Part shown: positions 57,658 through 64,000 of the stretch, in pieces
Layout: each line of letters starts with the position of its first letter
How positions within the stretch are numbered: position 1 is the stretch's first letter
Origin: Enterococcus sp. 9E7_DIV0242
Lineage (GTDB): Bacteria > Bacillota > Bacilli > Lactobacillales > Enterococcaceae
Assembly: GCF_002140975.2 (NCBI RefSeq)
Contig: NZ_CP147247.1
Location: 4,496,001 to 4,560,000 of the forward strand
DNA: 64,000 nt
Direction: 5' to 3'
Made by a program: the position numbers and the translations under genes
The notes under the pieces: generated by a model
What the model was told of the DNA's origin: nothing
What the model saw: only the letters and a program-made list of their open reading frames with translations
The model's database searches: none

Positions 57658-59186
57658 AAAAGAACAAGCTAAAAGAGATAGTGAAACGAGAACTGAGAGG
57701 GCCCTCACTTACTGTAAAGTGGGCCCTTGCAAGTTCTTTCTTTATATTCGTTGTTTTTACCATATTTGCAGTAATCACCTATAAAACATCTGTAAATTTG
57801 CTAGTGAAGAAGGAACGGGAGAATGTGGAACGAATAGTAGCTGAAGTGACTAATCGTCTGGCAAATGCAGAAGAAGAGCTGACAGTTACTGAAGTATATA
57901 CTTCGCTAAAAAATCCTTCTCCGGAAAGTACAGATGACTTCAACCAAAGATCGGCTGTTGGGAATCTTCTTGAAATGGACAGTGTCATTGCCGAACTTGG
58001 GACTCCAGCATTATATTTATCTGTTTATGATACAAATGGAAAATTACTTTTTGAAACACAGAAGAAGCATTTTAAGCTACTTCAAGAAGGGAAGCAAGAA
58101 GCGGAGATAAGGACAATAGAAGAAGAAACAGGTTTTTTGATTGTTCAACCTGTGCATTCAAAAAGTGCGAGAGAACAAGTAGGGTATGTGCAAGCTTTCT
58201 ACGAGCTATCATCCTTTTATGCTATTAGGAATCGTTTGCTTTTCACACTTATATTTTTGGAAATCGTTTCACTTATTTTAAGCAGTATTTTAGGTTTCCT
58301 ACTATCTTCTTATTTCTTAAAACCTTTGAAACTACTCAGAGATACGATGGAAATCGTCAGAAAGAACCCACAATCTGATGCTCACGTACCTGCAATTGGA
58401 TCGAAGGATGAATTGGCAGATCTGGCAGGAATATTCAATGAAATGCTGGATCGAATGAGAAGATATATTGAGCAGCAGGAACAGTTTGTTGAAGATGTCT
58501 CTCATGAGCTTAGAACGCCAGTAGCAATTATTGAGGGACATTTGAATCTGCTGAATAGATGGGGAAAAGAAGATCCGGAAATCTTGGATGAATCACTAAA
58601 GGCGAGTTTACAGGAAATCGTCCGAATGAAAAGCTTGGTACAAGAGATGCTTGATCTTTCTCGTGCAGAACAGGTAGACGTTCAGTATTCTGACCGTACA
58701 TCGAATGCAAAAGAAGTGGTTTATCAAGTATTCAACAATTTCAAACTACTCTATCCGGATTTTCAAATGACTCTGGATGATGATTTAAGTGAAGAAGTAA
58801 TATTAGGGATTTATCGAAACCATTTCGAACAGCTGTTGATCATCATCTTAGATAACGCAGTCAAGTACTCAACCAATAGAAAAGAAGTCCATGTTTCTAT
58901 TTCTCGTACCTTTGGGGAATTTGAAATTGCTATTCAAGATTTCGGTGAAGGAATCTCAGAAGAGGAGATCAATAAAATATTTGATCGATTCTACCGTGTT
59001 GATAAGGCAAGAGCCAGAACGAAAGGCGGCAATGGGCTTGGACTATCCATTGCAAAAAAATTGATTGAAAGTTATAAAGGAAGAATAGATGCTGAAAGTG
59101 TTATCGGTCAAGGAACTATTTTCAGAATTTATATTCCTATAATTAAAAATGCAGAGATGGATCTAAAAACTTCGGAACAGCAGTAA
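57654..59186 (+). CDS. Sensor histidine kinase (EtaS/LisK-like)
   Basis: The 510-residue membrane kinase has two transmembrane helices (about 23-47 and 180-204) around an extracellular sensor domain, a HAMP domain, the phospho-acceptor H284 in [11 protein letters not shown], and an HATPase domain with [26 protein letters not shown] and [11 protein letters not shown]. The start is a GTG overlapping the response-regulator stop. The stop codon lies in the loop of the terminator hairpin, and an ISL3 element is inserted 20 nt further on. Confidence 0.93.
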   Translation: MKKNKLKEIVKRELRGPSLTVKWALASSFFIFVVFTIFAVITYKTSVNLLVKKERENVERIVAEVTNRLANAEEELTVTEVYTSLKNPSPESTDDFNQRSAVGNLLEMDSVIAELGTPALYLSVYDTNGKLLFETQKKHFKLLQEGKQEAEIRTIEEETGFLIVQPVHSKSAREQVGYVQAFYELSSFYAIRNRLLFTLIFLEIVSLILSSILGFLLSSYFLKPLKLLRDTMEIVRKNPQSDAHVPAIGSKDELADLAGIFNEMLDRMRRYIEQQEQFVEDVSHELRTPVAIIEGHLNLLNRWGKEDPEILDESLKASLQEIVRMKSLVQEMLDLSRAEQVDVQYSDRTSNAKEVVYQVFNNFKLLYPDFQMTLDDDLSEEVILGIYRNHFEQLLIIILDNAVKYSTNRKEVHVSISRTFGEFEIAIQDFGEGISEEEINKIFDRFYRVDKARARTKGGNGLGLSIAKKLIESYKGRIDAESVIGQGTIFRIYIPIIKNAEMDLKTSEQQ

Positions 59187-59206
59187 CGCTGTTCCGAAGT
59201 TTTTTT
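59168..59206 (+). terminator. Terminator of the two-component operon, interrupted by an IS
   Basis: AACTTCGGAACAGC (59168-59181) pairs with GCTGTTCCGAAGTT (59188-59201); the kinase stop is in the loop. The T-tract ends exactly at the left end of the insertion sequence. Confidence 0.9.
59199..59206. repeat. Left 8-bp target-site duplication of the IS
   Basis: GTTTTTTT directly precedes the left inverted repeat and is repeated exactly at 60913-60920 after the right one. Eight base pairs is the normal duplication length for ISL3 elements. Confidence 0.85.
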
Positions 59207-60912
59207 GGTTCTATGTCAATTTGTGTTGGTAGGACAAAAAACTGAATAAAATCGTAGAACTTGGAATAAAAATCAGAGACATTCTGGTTTTGTTTCAAGT
59301 TCTTTTTTAGAAATAGGAGGACTTCTGCCAATTATCTGGGCAGCTGGCCGGAAGCGACTTGGCAAAAAGCGCCAATTCCATTCCTAAATCGAGTCAAAGT
59401 AGCTGTACATGTACTTGGATAACAGCTACTAATTCCCGATTTACCTTTATAGCTGCAGAGATATTGGTTGTGAGCCTCCTTTTAATCTTGAGAAAAAACA
59501 AGACTTTGAACAATGTAAATACGTGAACGAAAATGATAGAAATTGCGGTAGCCATAAGCCACTCGTTTGATTACCTTAATCTTGTTGTTCAACCCTTCTG
59601 TAATGCCATTAGAAAAAGAAAAACTGAAAGCATTGGTAATTCCTTGTCTGTGCTTCTTGAAGAATCTCAATTTCTTTTTGAACCAGAAAGGCAGTCGGGG
59701 ATCTAGTGTATCAAGTTCTTCAAAGAAACGCTTGGCGTCTCGATGAGTAAAGGTATATTTGAGAAATTGAACAGTATCGTAAGCAATGCGCAAGGTTGAA
59801 TCATAGCTGAGTAATTCATCGACAATATCTGTTTGAGTTAATGGACGTTTGAACAGTGAATGATAGGGACGATGTTGACTATCAAGTTCAGAGGAATCTT
59901 TTAAGAGTAACTTCCAATACCGTTTGAGTCGACGATATTGCTTCTGTTCTTGCGGTGAGGAATGCCGAAAGGCATTCATTGTCTTTATCCGCAGTTGATT
60001 TAACGCTCGATTTATCTGTTGGACAATGTGGAATCGGTCAGTGACGAGTTGGGCATTTGGAAACACAGACTTGAGTAATTGATCATAGCTCGCATTCATG
60101 TCCATGACCAGGTACTTTACGTTTTCTCGCGCTTCTTTTGTGTAACGCATAAAGTGTCGGGTTAAGTGTGTTAACCGTCGGTCTTCAAGGACTTCAAGAA
60201 TCTTGTTGGTTTCTCCATTAACACAAATAAAACTCATTGCTCCTTCACAAGATTTCATTGATTTGAATTCATCAATACATAAAATTTTTGGAAGAAATCG
60301 CCAGTTTGGAGAATAAGAAGTAGCTAGCTCTTCCATTAAGCGAAGAACCGTCACGTCTGAAACGAAATGTTTTTGGGCAATCTCTTTCCTAGAAACATTT
60401 TTCTTTAAATCAAGCATGATTTGGAGGCAGAGCTGCTTCGATAAATGATGATGCTCTTCAACTAACTCTGTTTGAGCGTGAAAAGTAGCGTGACACTCAT
60501 GACAACGAAAGCGTGAACGTTTCAGCTCCAATAATGTCAAGCGACCATTAAAAACAGGTAATTGAGTATATGTCCGATGGTAACCGTTTTTGATAATCTG
60601 TCCTTGATTTTTAATGCCACAGTTTCTACAATGTGTAGGTATATACGTAAGTGTTGCTTTGATGACCTGAGCCTTAACACCTTTTGAATGACTGTATTCA
60701 AGCCAATCCTCTCCAAAGGAGAGATGTTTATCTGTTAGTCCAAGCAATAATCTGGTATTCTTATCCATAGAGGAACAACCTTTCTGATGATTTGTGGTTT
60801 TTGTCGATTTCATTTTATCAGTTTGTTGTTCCTTTTTTGTGTTTGAACACTCAAAAAAATGCTGGTGACTTTTCCTTTAGGAATTTCCACCAACACAATA
60901 TATTGTAGAACC
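59207..60912 (-). mobile_element. ISL3-family insertion sequence, complete, 1706 bp
   Basis: The element is bounded by imperfect terminal inverted repeats beginning GGTTCTA (left 59207-59230, right 60889-60912 on the other strand), 18 of 24 positions identical, sharing an inner TTGTGTTGGT. Exact 8-bp duplications flank it. It contains one transposase gene on the minus strand and about 250 nt of structured non-coding DNA (hairpin AGTAGCTGT/ACAGCTACT at 59398-59430) at the transposase 3' side. The open transposase and exact duplication indicate a recent insertion. Confidence 0.9.
59482..60768 (-). CDS. ISL3-family transposase
   Basis: The 428-residue protein starts MDKNTRLLLGLTDKHL and has the N-terminal zinc-finger cysteines (THCRNCG, FRCHECH), a helix-turn-helix segment, and the DDE catalytic domain beginning ILCIDEFKS, with VTDRFHIVQQINRAL and FSFSNGITEGLNNKIK-VIKR around the last acidic residue. 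It appears intact. The ATG at 60768 is favoured over an upstream in-frame ATG because it gives the family N-terminus and AGAAAGG lies about 10 nt upstream. Confidence 0.93.
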   Translation of the reverse strand: MDKNTRLLLGLTDKHLSFGEDWLEYSHSKGVKAQVIKATLTYIPTHCRNCGIKNQGQIIKNGYHRTYTQLPVFNGRLTLLELKRSRFRCHECHATFHAQTELVEEHHHLSKQLCLQIMLDLKKNVSRKEIAQKHFVSDVTVLRLMEELATSYSPNWRFLPKILCIDEFKSMKSCEGAMSFICVNGETNKILEVLEDRRLTHLTRHFMRYTKEARENVKYLVMDMNASYDQLLKSVFPNAQLVTDRFHIVQQINRALNQLRIKTMNAFRHSSPQEQKQYRRLKRYWKLLLKDSSELDSQHRPYHSLFKRPLTQTDIVDELLSYDSTLRIAYDTVQFLKYTFTHRDAKRFFEELDTLDPRLPFWFKKKLRFFKKHRQGITNAFSFSFSNGITEGLNNKIKVIKRVAYGYRNFYHFRSRIYIVQSLVFSQD

Positions 60913-60920
60913 GTTTTTTT
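60913..60920. repeat. Right 8-bp target-site duplication of the IS
   Basis: GTTTTTTT immediately follows the right terminal repeat and matches the left copy exactly. Confidence 0.85.
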
Positions 60921-61296
60921 GAAAGATCTGCCTCATATATGATAAAGCAGTAGTTATTCTATTTATATAGAAAGAACACATCACTTTATTGAGGATACTT
61001 CTTGAAATGTATGGCGAATATTGGCAGAAATATAAGAATAAACGTGAGAGAAAAGACGAATGCTTCACTATGGATACTAGCGTTTGTTCGGTATCGAAAA
61101 AAAGCTGGAAAAAGTACGAATTAATAGTTGCATTTTTAGATAAGAATTGATATATTTATACATGTTCTGATTGCTGTCTAACAGCACAGAAAAAAAGCTT
61201 TAAAATTTATCTTGACGAAGATCATTCTTCATGATAATATAACAAAGCGTTGAAAAAATAATAACAAAAAAACTTGTTTTATCAATAAAAAAGTTG

Positions 61297-61325
61297 TTGA
61301 CAAATAACAAAAAAGTTGATAAGAT
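61297..61325 (+). promoter_or_regulatory. rrn promoter P1
   Basis: TTGACA (61297-61302), 17 nt, TAAGAT (61320-61325). Confidence 0.85.
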
Positions 61326-61395
61326 ATAAAAGTTGTTATGAAACAAAACGACAACAGCCAAGCAGAAAAAAACTTCAACTTCTTCAAAAAAAGAG

Positions 61396-61424
61396 TTGAC
61401 ATCAAATCAGAACTTTGATATGAT
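61396..61424 (+). promoter_or_regulatory. rrn promoter P2
   Basis: TTGACA (61396-61401), 17 nt, TATGAT (61419-61424). P1 and P2 are 99 nt apart, typical of tandem rRNA promoters in Firmicutes. Confidence 0.9.
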
Positions 61425-61596
61425 ATAAAAGTTGCTGCGAGGCAATCAAGTAGACCTTTGAAAACTGAACAAAGTAAGACAAACCAAATGTGTAGTATGT
61501 CTTGATTCGATCAAGACAACAACATGATTTAACAAGCAAGCAATATGCTAGCAAACAAATTGAGCGTAACAGTCGCAAGACTGTCAAGTTTAAACT

Positions 61597-63162
<1,566 letters not shown>

Positions 63163-63235
63163 AATATTACGGAAACTACACGGTTTAACTTCACTTTGTT
63201 CAGTTTTGAGAGGTTTACCTCGACAATTGAAACAC

Positions 63236-63308
63236 GGGGCCTTAGCTCAGCTGGGAGAGCGCCTGCTTTGCACGCAGGAGGTCAGCGGTTCGATCCCGCT
63301 AGGCTCCA
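63236..63308 (+). tRNA. tRNA-Ala (anticodon TGC) in the 16S-23S spacer
   Basis: A complete cloverleaf: acceptor GGGGCCT/AGGCTCC, D-arm, anticodon loop TTTGCAC with TGC at 63269-63271, T-arm GGTTCGATCC. CCA is not encoded. A single tRNA-Ala in the spacer is typical for enterococcal rrn operons. Confidence 0.97.
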
Positions 63309-63492
63309 TATAGTAACCAATGGTTACTATTTAATTTGTTCATTGAAAACTGGATAGAAAGAAAATCAACAACACAAACAAACCGAGAACACCGCGTTGA
63401 AGAGTTTTTTAAAATTGTTCGATAGCTTATTTTTCTTGATGACGCCTCTATCGCTAGAGAAACGAGTCAAAACCCAACCGTAAGGTTGATAA

Positions 63493-64000
<508 letters not shown>

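Larger units (their letters stand above)
60921..61596 (+). other. Leader region of the rRNA operon
   Basis: The interval is AT-rich, holds tandem promoters and the 16S leader, and contains no gene. A 26-nt tract at 61450-61475 (CTTTGAAAACTGAAC core, boxA-like) is complementary to 63193-63218 beyond the 16S gene, forming the expected RNase III processing stem. Confidence 0.8.

Noticed and set aside
60877..61068. 63-codon minus-strand ORF between the IS and the rRNA promoters
   Set aside because: It crosses the IS end and target duplication, has AT-rich composition and no ribosome-binding site.

Overview
The window is low-GC Firmicutes chromosome and almost certainly comes from an Enterococcus species. 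The support is an enterococcal-type 16S rRNA gene, strong AGGAGG ribosome-binding sites with frequent GTG and TTG starts, an LPXTG-anchored surface protein, and gene blocks with conserved Bacillus/Enterococcus order (dinG-ypmB-aspB-asnS, fba...murA2-rho-rpmE2, yjzD/dnaE-pfkA-pyk, gnd followed by an EtaRS/LisRK-like two-component pair). I cannot name the species from sequence alone.

Layout, left to right. 1-4.7 kb: the 3' part of a YqfO/Nif3 protein, peptidase T, a diacylglycerol-kinase-family lipid kinase, a DUF1294 membrane protein and a YbhN/MprF-type flippase-like protein. 4.9-8.5 kb: a TPP riboswitch with its own terminator controls a tightly overlapping thiamine salvage operon tenA-thiM-thiD-thiE, with a GFA-family zinc protein 3 nt behind. 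8.8-13 kb: an APC amino-acid permease, a large uncharacterised protein, and a decayed 3' end of a YfhO gene. 13.1-19.3 kb: dinG (with exonuclease domain), ypmB, aspB, asnS. 19.3-20 kb: gene-poor, with small ORFs and minus-strand coding debris. 20-24.6 kb: an uncharacterised protein, murC, a MaoC-like fold protein lacking the usual His, a Bax-inhibitor-1 protein, a 109-nt nested hairpin and an MmcQ/YjbR protein. 24.7-28 kb: a second Rad3-type helicase, this one fused to a PD-(D/E)XK nuclease, and L-asparaginase. 28.1-30.7 kb: an envelope-glycan-like operon (GT2-GtrA fusion, NAGPA glycosidase, 4-TM protein, 23-aa membrane peptide) behind a promoter carrying a perfect CiaR-type direct repeat.

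30.7-46 kb: YajQ on the minus strand; a YitT transporter-like gene preceded by three tandem, structured, diverged ~100-nt units, which is the most interesting non-coding signal in the window; a DUF4303 protein; fba; murA2-rho-rpmE2; a membrane protein; a Rid protein; a HAD phosphatase (minus); an LPXTG 5'-nucleotidase; an NCS2 purine permease; and an MFS efflux pump. 46-59.2 kb: dnaE, pfkA, pyk, a stand-alone ABC ATPase (minus), yceD-rpmF, gnd, and a response regulator/histidine kinase pair. 59.2-60.9 kb: a complete ISL3-family insertion sequence with an exact 8-bp target duplication, inserted into the T-tract of the kinase terminator. 61.2-64 kb: an rRNA operon with tandem promoters P1/P2, 16S, tRNA-Ala(UGC) and the start of 23S.

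Functionally most of the window is core metabolism (glycolysis, pentose phosphate, peptidoglycan precursors, replication, translation). Accessory signals are concentrated in the 12, 19, 24, 28-32 and 59 kb zones. Coordinates, starts and motifs were read by eye; family assignments rest on recognised motifs, and no database search was possible.
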